Shown here: positions 54,702-63,607 of the stretch, piece after piece
How the letters are laid out: each line of letters starts with the position of its first letter
Numbering within the stretch: position 1 is the stretch's first letter
Source of the DNA: Robiginitomaculum antarcticum DSM 21748
GTDB lineage: Bacteria > Pseudomonadota > Alphaproteobacteria > Caulobacterales > Maricaulaceae
NCBI RefSeq assembly: GCF_000365025.1
Contig: NZ_KB823013.1
Location: forward strand, 248,001 to 312,000
DNA length: 64,000 nt
Direction of reading: 5' to 3'
Notes under the pieces: model-generated
Database searches by the model: none
What the model saw: the letters and a program-made list of their open reading frames with translations, nothing else
What the model was told of the DNA's origin: nothing
Translations under genes and position numbers: made by a program

Positions 54702-55561
54702 TGGAGGGTCTGCGCGACGGCGTCACGATCCGCACCGCGCGGACTATATTAGCCGCGCGGTTTAAGACTGCAGATAATAATGACAGCGCTCTCGATGCGC
54801 GCCGTTTGGTCGGACATGTCACCGGCTTAAGCGATGCAGACATGATCGCTCAAAGCGGCGATCATTTAACCGAAACGCAAATTGAGGACCTCCGGTTAGC
54901 TGTGCATGCGCGCCTCTCCGGCAAACCCATTGATCTGATACTGGGTTATCGCGATTTTTGGCTAGACCGCTTTATCATTACCGCAGATGTACTCTCGCCG
55001 CGCCCCGAAACCGAGGGCGTAATAGAGGCGGCCTTGCGCCTGCATCCTCCCGTCGATAATCCGGCCCTCTCAATCTTAGAACTGGGCGTCGGCAGCGGCG
55101 CGCTCATCCTGTCGCTTTTGCGTGAGTATGCGCAAGCCAAAGCGCTCGCCGTGGATATTTCAGCGGCCGCCCTATCAGTGGCCCGCGAAAATGGGCGGAT
55201 TTTAAATCTGAATTGCGACTTCATCAAAAGCGATTGGTTTGAGAATGTTGAGGGTCAGTTTGATCTAATTGTGTCCAACCCGCCATATATTTCCGGTGCG
55301 GACATGGCGGCGTTGCCTTCCGAAGTGGCGCTGCACGATCCGCGCCGTGCCCTGTATGGCGGCGAAGATGGATTGGGTCCTTACCGTATTATCGCTGCTC
55401 AGGCGGGAGCGTATCTAACCCAAAGCGGAAGCGTGATACTCGAAATTGGCAATCGTCAAGCGGCACATATTCGCGATATCTTACACCACGAGGGATTTGA
55501 TAATATCGCGATCCACGCTGATCTGGCGGGACATGACCGTATTGTCACTGCAAAGCGATAA
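54701..55561 (+). CDS. prmC: Release factor glutamine methyltransferase PrmC
   Basis: The 286-residue enzyme has an N-terminal helical domain and a SAM-binding domain with ILELGVGSGALILSLL. The catalytic motif is VSNPPYISGADMAAL. It methylates Gln of the GGQ motif in release factors. Its ATG shares one base with the prfA stop codon. Confidence 0.95.
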   Translation: MEGLRDGVTIRTARTILAARFKTADNNDSALDARRLVGHVTGLSDADMIAQSGDHLTETQIEDLRLAVHARLSGKPIDLILGYRDFWLDRFIITADVLSPRPETEGVIEAALRLHPPVDNPALSILELGVGSGALILSLLREYAQAKALAVDISAAALSVARENGRILNLNCDFIKSDWFENVEGQFDLIVSNPPYISGADMAALPSEVALHDPRRALYGGEDGLGPYRIIAAQAGAYLTQSGSVILEIGNRQAAHIRDILHHEGFDNIAIHADLAGHDRIVTAKR

Positions 55562-55719
55562 AAAAACGCTAGACATATGTCAAAGTGACGCTAGGTTTGT
55601 ATTGCTTAACAGGCGCGAAGAGCCTGAGCACTATTCGGAAAAGAATAAGGATAATCGGACAAGGTTCCGATTTGGGCGCACAGCGCCGTTTTTAAAGATA
55701 TTCGCCAAAAGGATCAGGC

Positions 55720-56388
55720 ATGAAACGCCAACGCGGACGCAATAATAACAATAATAATCGTAGACATAATAATAGTGGTAACGTCAATCCGAACCGCTCA
55801 ATGGATAGTAACGGACCGGATGTTAAAGTCCGCGGCTCGGCCAGTACGATCTTTGAGAAATATACGACGATGGCCCGCGATGCCAAAACCAGCGGAAACC
55901 GCCTCAAAGCAGAAAACTATCTGCAACATGCTGAGCATTATCTGCGCACCATGAACGAGATGAATGCCAAGCTTGAAACGCAGCGTCTTGAGCGTGAAGC
56001 CGCCAAAGAGGCGCAGCGTGCAGAGCGCGAATCCCGCAATGGCGGGGACACTTCCAATGATGATAATGACAGTGACGACGACGATAATACGTCTCGCCGC
56101 AGAAATACGTCCCGCCGCCAAAGCGCCCGCGACGATAATCGAAATGATAACACCCGCAATAATGATCAAGAGGATATGAAAAAGTCTAAGGACACCTCCT
56201 CTGACCCGTCTGAAGAAAGCCCTAAAAAGAAGAAGGCCGTAAAGCCCAAAGCTAAAAAATCCAAAGATGAGCCTGTTGCTGACGGTCTGGAAATTGTCAC
56301 CCCGGGTGAAGAGACCCCTAATCCGCGCCGCCGCCGCGCGCCGCGTCGCAAAACCACTGCCGACGGCGAGACTGAATCAGCCTCTTAA
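55720..56388 (+). CDS. DUF4167 protein with low-complexity tail
   Basis: The 222-residue protein starts MKRQRGRNNNNNNRRHNNSG. The conserved DUF4167 block follows (VKVRGSASTIFEKYTTMARD and GNRLKAENYLQHAEHYLR, about 38-85). The remainder alternates acidic Asp/Asn and basic Lys/Arg runs, and is probably disordered. This gene sits behind prfA-prmC in most alphaproteobacteria. The function is not established; the Arg/Asn-rich head suggests RNA binding. Confidence 0.88.
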   Translation: MKRQRGRNNNNNNRRHNNSGNVNPNRSMDSNGPDVKVRGSASTIFEKYTTMARDAKTSGNRLKAENYLQHAEHYLRTMNEMNAKLETQRLEREAAKEAQRAERESRNGGDTSNDDNDSDDDDNTSRRRNTSRRQSARDDNRNDNTRNNDQEDMKKSKDTSSDPSEESPKKKKAVKPKAKKSKDEPVADGLEIVTPGEETPNPRRRRAPRRKTTADGETESAS

Positions 56389-56409
56389 ATCACTAAAAAT
56401 ATGCATATA

Positions 56410-56437
56410 AAAAGGCGCCGTGAAAACGGCGCCTTTT
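56410..56437 (+). terminator. Rho-independent terminator of prfA-prmC-DUF4167
   Basis: AAAAGGCGCCGT and ACGGCGCCTTTT form a perfect 12-bp stem with a GAAA loop and a T run. It can work in both directions and may also end the convergent DUF4282 transcript. Confidence 0.95.
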
Positions 56438-56456
56438 TTCTTATTGTGTTTAACCG

Positions 56457-57191
56457 TTAAGCCGTAGGGGGGTTTTTCTTTGTGGCAGGTTTCTTTTTCG
56501 CCGCCGGTTTCTTTTTAGCTGCCGTAGTCTTGGCGGCAGGCTTTTTCGCCGCTGTGGTTGACGCTTTTTTGGGAGCGCTCTTCCGCGCCGGGGCTTTTTT
56601 CGGCGCGGCCGCTCTGGGCACTGGCACCGGCTTTACCTCAATATCCGCAACATTAACTTCAGGCTGAGGCGCAGGATTTTTTTTCATTTTGGCACGCGCT
56701 TCGGCCAGCTGGTTGGATGCCCGGTCGCCAAAATCGTTCATATCCTCGCGAATATCTGTCGCTTTTTCAGACACACTGTCTTTGGCTTTATTGGCCGCTG
56801 ATTTCGCTGAGGAGAAGCTCGAACTTGTACGTTCCGCCATGCTTTGGCGCGCCCGCAGCGCCGCTTCGCGCATTTCTTTGATTGCCTCATCTCCCGGAAT
56901 AGGCGCTTCGCTGTTAAGTCCGCCCAGCGCTGTATTGATATCACCAAGCCGCCCGTAAATGCGGAAAATAATAATAATCAATTCGCAGAAGACGCGCCAC
57001 AGCAATAGGGAAACGAGGAATGCGACGATCGCAATCAGAATATCGCCAATATGAAAGCGCGCAATATCGCGTAGAAAATTTATCACAAATGAGACGATGA
57101 TCGCGGCTAGGCCGATATAATATAAGAGCTTGATAATCCGTTCGGATATCATCTCTTTAAACGTTAAAACGTTATCAATAATCGATTTCAT
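56457..57191 (-). CDS. DUF4282-type membrane protein with Lys/Ala/Pro-rich tail
   Basis: The 244-residue protein has two membrane helices (about 20-42 and 50-72) of DUF4282 type, with LLYYIGLAAIIVSFVINFLR and a long WRVFCELIIIIFRIYGRLGD segment. A charged helical region (about 100-165) follows. The last 65 residues are a histone H1-like tail of AAKK, KPAAK and KKPA units. The tail would lie in the cytosol and could bind DNA or acidic surfaces. No operon partner is evident. Confidence 0.75.
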   Translation of the reverse strand: MKSIIDNVLTFKEMISERIIKLLYYIGLAAIIVSFVINFLRDIARFHIGDILIAIVAFLVSLLLWRVFCELIIIIFRIYGRLGDINTALGGLNSEAPIPGDEAIKEMREAALRARQSMAERTSSSFSSAKSAANKAKDSVSEKATDIREDMNDFGDRASNQLAEARAKMKKNPAPQPEVNVADIEVKPVPVPRAAAPKKAPARKSAPKKASTTAAKKPAAKTTAAKKKPAAKKKPATKKNPPTA

Positions 57192-57270
57192 ATGCGCCTC
57201 CAGATCTTACACTTACGTGATGATAGGCGCGCGTCTGACGCGGCGCAAGCGCTAAGCCCGGAGCCTTGAC

Positions 57271-58656
57271 TTAAGGGAGTGAATCCGCAGGCGTAATGCT
57301 GGCGACCCGTCCGCGCAAGGCGGGCTCCTGACCCGCAAAAACCGGGCCGGCCTTCAAACGAATATCGTCAATCTCTTTGCGGCGGGCGTCAAATGCGGCT
57401 TTTTCAGCAGAAGGTAGAGGTTTGCCGGACAATGTTGACAGGCTGCGCGGATTAATCGCTTTGCCGCCTTTATGGACTTCATAATGCAAATGAGGGCCCG
57501 TTGATCGGCCTGTTGTTCCAACATAGCCAATGGTCTGTCCCTGACGCACGCGCGAGCCGGATCGGATGCCACGGGCAAAGCTTTTCATATGGGCATAGGC
57601 CGTTTTATAGCCGTCAGAATGACGAATGCGGACATAATTTCCAAAGCTGCCATAGCGGTTGGCGCGCTCGACGGTTCCGATACCCGCCGCCATGATAGGC
57701 GTGCCGCGCGGCGCGGCAAAGTCAACACCTTTATGGGTTTTAACATAGCCCAGAACAGGATGTTTCCGGCGGCCATAACCCGATGAGAGGCGCGCGCCAT
57801 TAACGGGGGTACGCATGAGTTTGCGTTTCGCGCTTTTGCCGTCCGCATCGAAGAAGTTCTCGGAGCCGTCTTGGGTGGTATAAAGGTAATAACTGCTGGT
57901 TTTACCGCGCGGGCTAAAGCTGGCATAGAGCAGATCACCGGCTTTAAGCGGGTTGCCCTGTGCGTCGCGGTATAGTTCAAACGCCATAATAAAGGCGTCG
58001 CCTTTGCGAATGTCACGCTGGAAATCAACGCTGTGCTCATAAATATGAGAAAATTGGCCGGTGACTTTGTCAGGAACGCCCATACGTCCTGCATCTAGGT
58101 AAAGTGAGTTTTCAACCGTCCCCGAAACCTGAACAATCTCTTTGGGGAAATTCACAGTCAAATCGCGTGTGCGGTACTCGCCTTGATTATCACGGCTGAC
58201 AAATACGGTGCGGTCAAAACTGGGTTTTAACGTCACCTCTGTCAGTTGCGGCTCTGCGCTTTTATCAAAATACAGCGTAACCAATTGTCCGGCGCGAAGA
58301 TCGCGCGGATTATAAGCCGTCGCAAAAGCCTCCATCGCATTATAGGCTTCATTTGGCGCCACACCATTACGCATGAGAACCGGACCCAAACTGTCGCCGG
58401 GCTTTAATTTTATGGATTTAATATCTCCGGCTAGGGACTCATTATCACTGAGAGAGGCGAAGACCACGTCTTCGCTCAGCGCGGGCAGTTCAAGCGGCAC
58501 AATCTCCGCCAGGGACGTCACCGCGTCAGGCTTAAAGATCAGCAGGCCTGCGAATAGGGCCGCGGCGCAGATTGCACCGATGATAACAGGACGTTTGTTT
58601 TTCAGTTTTTCTGATAAAGGCTGCGTCTCAATATTCATATCAGGTGTGGAATTCAC
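57271..58656 (-). CDS. M23 family murein endopeptidase
   Basis: I choose GTG 58656 (461 residues) because GGGGAGA lies four bases upstream; the ATG at 58638 is the alternative. One membrane helix (about 23-43) anchors the protein. A central LysM-like/OapA-type region (IKLKPGDSLGPVLMRNG) precedes the M23 domain. Zinc ligands lie in KTHKGVDFAAP and GPHLHYEVH, with the catalytic His in YKTAYAHMKSF. It cuts peptidoglycan crosslinks, as MepM/NlpD-type enzymes do. Confidence 0.92.
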   Translation of the reverse strand: MNSTPDMNIETQPLSEKLKNKRPVIIGAICAAALFAGLLIFKPDAVTSLAEIVPLELPALSEDVVFASLSDNESLAGDIKSIKLKPGDSLGPVLMRNGVAPNEAYNAMEAFATAYNPRDLRAGQLVTLYFDKSAEPQLTEVTLKPSFDRTVFVSRDNQGEYRTRDLTVNFPKEIVQVSGTVENSLYLDAGRMGVPDKVTGQFSHIYEHSVDFQRDIRKGDAFIMAFELYRDAQGNPLKAGDLLYASFSPRGKTSSYYLYTTQDGSENFFDADGKSAKRKLMRTPVNGARLSSGYGRRKHPVLGYVKTHKGVDFAAPRGTPIMAAGIGTVERANRYGSFGNYVRIRHSDGYKTAYAHMKSFARGIRSGSRVRQGQTIGYVGTTGRSTGPHLHYEVHKGGKAINPRSLSTLSGKPLPSAEKAAFDARRKEIDDIRLKAGPVFAGQEPALRGRVASITPADSLP

Positions 58657-58841
58657 TGTGTCTCCCCGGATTATAGTCACGCCTTGTCTACGCAATGCAT
58701 ATATTAGGCCATATCATTTCGCGCAACATGACAAAAATATAGCTTACCAATGGTTAACGCCGCCCCATAGTGTATTATTATTTAGTATTGGGCGTCACCT
58801 AATAGCTGACTTACCTTAGCGCGCCGTGTTAAGCAATTTTT

Positions 58842-61800
58842 ATGACAGCCGCATCTGCCGATTTGTCCCAGACACAACGCGATTTGCGGCGGAAACAGAC
58901 CCGGCGCCGATGGGCGCGTCGTATTGGCGCGGCGCTGCTCATCCTGATTGTCATCCTGTTTATCGGTATTGTTGTGCTGATCCTGAACCGCAGGGCCGTG
59001 GTCGAAAGCTTGATTACCCGAACATTGTCGGGGCGGGGTTATGACAGTTCGCTGCAATTGGAATCCTATTCCGGCAAGCATGCGGTGATTAAAAATATCC
59101 GGTTGTCACAAGACGGCGAAGTCTTTTTTACGGCAGATCATCTGCGCGCCGAATTTGATTTCACAGAGCTTCAGGCCGGGCGCGTCGAGCGTATAGAGCT
59201 GAAAGGAGCCGTAATAGAACTTGAAATTGACGAAGCCGGCAAAATTATCAGTCGCTGGCTGCCCCCGCCTAATCCAAATTCGACCGGCCTTCCTGTTGGA
59301 AGCGCCGTCCTCACAAAATCTAAAATCAACATCGCCTCGCCTTATGGCCGTCTGCCCCTGTCCGGTAACGCAGAGCTGCTCAAAAACGGCACAATCGCAG
59401 CCGATCTTGACTTGGCCAAAACCGATATTACAGGCGCGCAGCTTTTGCCGGGTTTTCAGGCCACGGTCGCAGGCGGCGTAGATCTCGTCATCGATAAGGG
59501 TAATGTTAAGATCAACGCTGCCCGCCTGCGTTTTGACACGATAAAGTATCACGAGAGCGAAGGCCGCGACGTCAATGTCACAGCCACAGGCGCGCTGCGG
59601 CTGCCCAATGAAACCGGTGCCGCGACGCCGCAATTTACAGGAGAAGCGGGATTTGATGCAGCCCGCTTGCAATTGGGCGGAGCGGATATCGAAAATGTCA
59701 GCGCCACAGTTAACGGGCGGATAGATATGGACGAAAGCGGCGGCCTTGATTTCGAGGGCCGCGGCAGTGCCGCGCTGGCCAGCCTGACCCATCCGGAATT
59801 CACCGTAAAAGGGGGGGCATTGAGTTATGACGGCATCGCGCAATTTGACGAGGTCGCCGGCCTGATCCTGCACGGACAGCTTGATTTTGACAGCGTAGAG
59901 AGCGGCCTCACCGATCCGGCGCGAGCCCGCGCTCTGGCCGAAACTATGACGCTCTCCGCGACTTTGTCCGCCGTCCCTGTGACGCAGCAGTTCAGCGGTG
60001 CTTTGACCGACGATGTGGCCACGCTGTTGCAAGGCAGCGCGGCAAAAATGCGCGTCGACATCGCCCTGACCGGAGAGATGCGGCGCTTGGACATTGTGCA
60101 GCCGCTGACCCTGAAACGCGGCGCTAAATCGCTCACGGTTAGCGCGCTTAACGATCATCCGGCCTATTTGCGCCAAGACAGTGAATTGACTCTGGCGGTT
60201 GCTCTGACCCTGCGCGGAGCGCGGCCGCTTAACTTGGACAAGCTTATCATTAAAGGCCCTGCAACGGACGGCTGGCTGTGGGATAATGTGCGCAGCGTCA
60301 GCGCGGCTTTGCGGACGGGCAGTGAATGGCAGGGCGCGCTTGGACGGCTGTCGCCGCTGAGCACAACAATTGAATACAGCGCCGAAAATGGCGGGCAATT
60401 GCGCGTTGGCGGTCAGCTCGAATATGACGGCCCGCTTGTGGACGGCGTCGACGTGCGCGGCCTGCACTATAAGGGCGGGCTGTCGATAAATGACGGCGCC
60501 ATTATCTTGTCGCCCAGCACGCCGGTTACGGCGGAGCGCCTGACCACATCGCTGGATTGGCAGCTGCGCGATATCCGTCTGACCCTGCCCGGAGCGCAGC
60601 GCATCACATCACAGCGGGGCAACGTGAGGACGGTTTCGATTGCGGCTACCGATCTCTCTGCGCAGGTCGTTAATACCAAGACCGATCAGCAAGCCGAGGT
60701 CACAGCCGCCGCTTTGCAACTGGACGGCAAAATGGCGGGCGCAAACCAAAACTGGAGCGCCGCGCTGGAGCAATTGGCGGTCAGCTCTGACACTCTTCCC
60801 GCTGCGGACACCCGCGCCAAAGCCGCCACATTGACGGCAACACTGTCGAAATCCGCAGCCGCGCCATGGCAATACGCTGTCGATAGCCCCGCCCTGTCGG
60901 TTCGGCTTAAACCCGTCACCGTCACGCAATTGCCGCTCTCCATAAAGGGCACCGGCGGCGATATGACCCTCGATTATGACGGTGGCAAAGTCGCGCTGGA
61001 CGACTCAAACCTGCCCGCCGTCCCGCTGACGGGTCAGGCCCGCATTAAAGACGGCGTCATTACGGGCGAGGCGAGCACCGTTCTGCCGCGCGCCACAGCC
61101 TATCCGATCAATGCCGCCTACCGCTATCATGACGGCCGCGGTGAAGTGAATATTGACGTGCCGCGTTTCGTCTTTACCGAGCGCGGTTTGCAGCCCGCCG
61201 ATCTGGTCCCGGCTTTGAAGGGTAAAATCACCGGCGTGCAGGGTTTGGCGAGCGCCAAAGCGCGTATCGAATATATCGCGGGCGAGCCGCTCAAATCCTC
61301 TGCCACCGCCAATCTGCAAGGGCTGGATTTCGGCACATTGGTCGGCCCGTTTACAGGCGTGAAATCCGAGCTGACGTTCTCCTCACTTATGCCGCTACGC
61401 ACGGATGGCGAGCAGACCCTGTATATCGGCTCATTTGACCCGGGCATCCCGCTGGGCGAAGGCGTGGTGCGCTTTGCCGTGGTCGAGAACGGCTTTGATT
61501 TGCGCGACGGGCGCTTCCCGCTGCAGGACGGCTTTATCAGCCTTGATCCGACTTTGTGGCGCACGGATGAGCGCAAGAACAATGTCACCGTGCGCGTGCA
61601 GGACGTCTCGCTGGGCACCATATTGGGACAGGCCAGTGACGGCCGTATCAAGGCCACGGGCATTGTCACGGGCACGCTTCCTATCGCTGTAGACGGCGTC
61701 GATGTGCGGGTCGAAAATGGCCGCCTCGAAATCGCTGATGGCGGCGTGATTGAGATCATAACCGAGGATTTGGACGCATTTAAAGACGCCGAAGGCAGCA

Positions 61801-62048
61801 AAAAAATTGTCCAGGACATTATCCGCCGCTTTGAATATGAGCGCATGTTTATCGAGGTCAACGGGCCGCTGGACGGAGATATGAAATTCGGCATCGACTT
61901 TACCGGGGGCAATCCCGAGGTTCTTGGCGGGACGCAGTTTAAGATACGCACCCGCATTGAAGGCGAACTGGTCAACATCACCCGCAACCTTATAAAATAT
62001 TTCAATTCCAACAATGTTATCGATCTTATTGTCACCGGAGACCGTTAA
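58842..62048 (+). CDS. ydbH: YdbH family inner-membrane bridge protein (AsmA-like)
   Basis: The 1068-residue protein has one N-terminal membrane helix (about 27-50) and a very long periplasmic beta-rich domain. It ends in the conserved YdbH block (VSLGTILGQASDGRIKATGI, then EYERMFIEVNGPLDGDMKFG). In E. coli YdbH joins YnbE to form a bridge that carries phospholipids to the outer membrane. The two following genes encode the YnbE- and YdbL-like partners, as in E. coli. The identity of the operon is firm; the function in this organism is by analogy. Confidence 0.88.
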   Translation: MTAASADLSQTQRDLRRKQTRRRWARRIGAALLILIVILFIGIVVLILNRRAVVESLITRTLSGRGYDSSLQLESYSGKHAVIKNIRLSQDGEVFFTADHLRAEFDFTELQAGRVERIELKGAVIELEIDEAGKIISRWLPPPNPNSTGLPVGSAVLTKSKINIASPYGRLPLSGNAELLKNGTIAADLDLAKTDITGAQLLPGFQATVAGGVDLVIDKGNVKINAARLRFDTIKYHESEGRDVNVTATGALRLPNETGAATPQFTGEAGFDAARLQLGGADIENVSATVNGRIDMDESGGLDFEGRGSAALASLTHPEFTVKGGALSYDGIAQFDEVAGLILHGQLDFDSVESGLTDPARARALAETMTLSATLSAVPVTQQFSGALTDDVATLLQGSAAKMRVDIALTGEMRRLDIVQPLTLKRGAKSLTVSALNDHPAYLRQDSELTLAVALTLRGARPLNLDKLIIKGPATDGWLWDNVRSVSAALRTGSEWQGALGRLSPLSTTIEYSAENGGQLRVGGQLEYDGPLVDGVDVRGLHYKGGLSINDGAIILSPSTPVTAERLTTSLDWQLRDIRLTLPGAQRITSQRGNVRTVSIAATDLSAQVVNTKTDQQAEVTAAALQLDGKMAGANQNWSAALEQLAVSSDTLPAADTRAKAATLTATLSKSAAAPWQYAVDSPALSVRLKPVTVTQLPLSIKGTGGDMTLDYDGGKVALDDSNLPAVPLTGQARIKDGVITGEASTVLPRATAYPINAAYRYHDGRGEVNIDVPRFVFTERGLQPADLVPALKGKITGVQGLASAKARIEYIAGEPLKSSATANLQGLDFGTLVGPFTGVKSELTFSSLMPLRTDGEQTLYIGSFDPGIPLGEGVVRFAVVENGFDLRDGRFPLQDGFISLDPTLWRTDERKNNVTVRVQDVSLGTILGQASDGRIKATGIVTGTLPIAVDGVDVRVENGRLEIADGGVIEIITEDLDAFKDAEGSKKIVQDIIRRFEYERMFIEVNGPLDGDMKFGIDFTGGNPEVLGGTQFKIRTRIEGELVNITRNLIKYFNSNNVIDLIVTGDR

Positions 62049-62082
62049 TGCCAAGTTCAGCTACGATCAGTTAGGAGAGACT

Positions 62083-62292
62083 ATGTTTACGTGCTCAATG
62101 AGGTCTGCTTTGACAGGTCTGGCGGGTTTAACTGTACTTATGGGCGCAAGCGCGTGCGAATTGCCCATCCGCATACAGGCCCCTGACAAACCGATCGAGA
62201 TTAACTTAAACATCAAAATTGATCAGGAGATTCGGGTTCGCCTCGACAAAGATGTCGAAGACCTGATTTCAGACAACCCTGATATTTTCTAG
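62083..62292 (+). CDS. ynbE: YnbE-like lipoprotein
   Basis: From the ATG at 62083 the protein has 69 residues. The lipobox is MGASAC, and the mature part includes PDKPIEINLNIKIDQEIRVR, typical of YnbE. It would sit in the outer membrane and extend the beta strand path of YdbH. It lies 34 bases after ydbH and ten before ydbL. Confidence 0.85.
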   Translation: MFTCSMRSALTGLAGLTVLMGASACELPIRIQAPDKPIEINLNIKIDQEIRVRLDKDVEDLISDNPDIF

Positions 62293-62301
62293 GAGGCCGA
62301 T

Positions 62302-62682
62302 ATGGCACAGATGAAAACACTTATTATGTCCGTTCTGGGCGGCGCAGCCCTGATCGGCGGCGTTGTGGCCGGCACGACACTGCTGCCGGATATGTTGGTG
62401 GCGAGCGCCCAAGCGCAAACCGCTGACGATTTGAAAGACCAAGGCAAAATCGGCGAAACCGCCGAAGGCTATCTGGCCGCGGTTACTACGCTCACCTCGA
62501 GCGAGCAGGCCGCTATGGACGAGATCAACGCCAAGCGCAAAACGGTCTATACCCGTCTGGCGCGCGAACAGGGCGTCTCGGTTAGCGATGTCGCCAAATT
62601 GACGGCGGAAAAGCTCGTCGCCAAAGCCCCGTCCGGTCATATGATCCGCGACGGATTCGGCGCTTGGGTGCCTAAGCCTTAA
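62302..62682 (+). CDS. ydbL: YdbL family periplasmic protein (DUF1318)
   Basis: The 126-residue protein has a signal peptide or anchor (AALIGGVVAGTTLLPDMLVA) and the DUF1318 core (DLKDQGKIGETAEGYLAAVT, INAKRKTVYTRLAREQGVSV, ending GHMIRDGFGAWVPKP). In E. coli YdbL tunes YdbH-YnbE assembly. The operon is followed by two hairpins. Confidence 0.88.
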   Translation: MAQMKTLIMSVLGGAALIGGVVAGTTLLPDMLVASAQAQTADDLKDQGKIGETAEGYLAAVTTLTSSEQAAMDEINAKRKTVYTRLAREQGVSVSDVAKLTAEKLVAKAPSGHMIRDGFGAWVPKP

Positions 62683-62706
62683 CCGCTGAAATTCCGCGAT
62701 AGTGGG

Positions 62707-62735
62707 CCCGTTGATCGCGCAGGCGATCAATCGGG
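62707..62735 (+). terminator. First hairpin after ydbL
   Basis: CCCGTTGATCGC pairs with GCGATCAATCGGG (one bulge) around GCAG, 25 bases after the ydbL stop codon. It lacks a U run. Confidence 0.5.
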
Positions 62736-62785
62736 GATTTCAGCGCTCTCTCGGTTAGTCGCTCACCGTAACGACTACGATTTTT

Positions 62786-62811
62786 AAGCCCGTCGCTAAC
62801 GCGGCGGGTTT
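62786..62811 (+). terminator. Rho-independent terminator downstream of ydbL
   Basis: CCCGTCGC pairs completely (one G-U) with GCGGCGGG around TAAC, flanked by AAG and TTTT. It lies between the ydbL operon and the convergent CPxC gene. Confidence 0.7.
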
Positions 62812-63131
62812 TACGCTGTCCCCTCCCCGCGCATCCGCTCGCGCGCAGCCGCCACGTCACAATGATCAGGCACGTCCTCCCCCGCCTCAATCCTGTCCAC
62901 CAAATCTAATAGACGCAGTCTGAACCGCTCGCGTTCCTGGGCCGTTGGCGGCGGAACCTCTTCATAGCGCATATATCGGGGCGGCCAGACCCGCGTCTCG
63001 GATATAATTTTGGCCAGCAGCGCCCGCTGTGCGGCCACTTTGACCCGTATTAATTTCTGCGCCGGCGACAGCGCCCCGCGCCTGCATGTCGGGCATAGCG
63101 CGCTCGGAGCGGACATTTTACGCCGGCTCAT
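62811..63131 (-). CDS. Small CPxC protein, paralogue B
   Basis: I choose the ATG at 63131 (106 residues, starting MSRRKMSAPSALCPTCRRGA) because its layout then matches the upstream paralogue; the frame is open much further upstream but only through the paralogue in another frame. It has one C-P-x-C pair, then LSPAQKLIRVKVAAQRALLA, VWPPRYMRYEEVPPP and LLDLVDRIEAGED. The start lies inside the end of paralogue A (14-base overlap). Function is unknown; the single Cys pair could bind zinc across a dimer. Confidence 0.65.
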   Translation of the reverse strand: MSRRKMSAPSALCPTCRRGALSPAQKLIRVKVAAQRALLAKIISETRVWPPRYMRYEEVPPPTAQERERFRLRLLDLVDRIEAGEDVPDHCDVAAARERMRGEGTA

Positions 63132-63423
63132 CATCACCCCCGGATATCTCGCCCGCATGATGCCCCGCGGCTCTATCCAATATTGCCAGCAATTTTTCAC
63201 GCAGCATGTCCGCGTCGTCGGGATGGAGCGGCGGCAGGTCTTCATAGGCGATTCCCTTTGGCGGCCAATCCTGTCCGTCCGCCGCCAGTTTCGCGGCGCG
63301 CGCCTCTTCCACCAAAGCTTTAACCTGCGCCAGCTCATCGGACGGAGATAGGGAAGCCCGCCCGCAATCAGGGCAATGTACGGGCGGCTCTGTCGGCGGG
63401 TTTTTATACTGTCCTCGGCTCAT
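63118..63423 (-). CDS. Small CPxC protein, paralogue A
   Basis: The 101-residue protein has AAAGGA upstream of its ATG. It starts MSRGQYKNPPTEPPVHCPDC and contains LSPSDELAQVKALVEEARAA, DWPPKGIAYEDLPPLH and LLAILDRAAGHHAGE. Position for position it follows paralogue B: CPxC-x-R-x2-LSP, a VK helix, WPP-x3-x-YE-x-x-PP and LL-x3-DR. The pair is a tandem duplication in one transcript. I recognise no family. Confidence 0.65.
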   Translation of the reverse strand: MSRGQYKNPPTEPPVHCPDCGRASLSPSDELAQVKALVEEARAAKLAADGQDWPPKGIAYEDLPPLHPDDADMLREKLLAILDRAAGHHAGEISGGDDEPA

Positions 63424-63458
63424 ATTTTTCCTTTATGGATTTTGCTTTATGTTTGGGT

Positions 63459-63607
63459 CACCCCCTCAGCCCATCGACCGTTGGTCGCCGGACAGCCGCC
63501 GGGCGGCCCCGTCCCCCGCACAGCAGGGGAGCAAAAGATTGAGAGCCGCTTAGCTTTCCTCCCCTGCTTGCGGGGGAGGTGCCGAACGCAGTGAGGCGGA
63601 GGGGGTG
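63459..63607. repeat. Long palindromic intergenic repeat
   Basis: CACCCCCTC (63459-63467) and GAGGGGGTG (63599-63607) close an element of about 150 bases. Within it are GCAGGGGAG and the pair CTCCCCTGC/GCGGGGGAG. The motif CTCCCCTGCTTGCGGGGGAG near 63560 with a following GGTGCCGAACGCAG is of a type scattered between genes in many alphaproteobacterial genomes. No gene is seen. Confidence 0.55.

Noticed and set aside
59106-60467. A 453-codon minus-strand frame opposite ydbH
   Set aside because: The protein is Cys/Arg/Gln-rich without any recognisable domain. It is the antisense of a well-supported gene.
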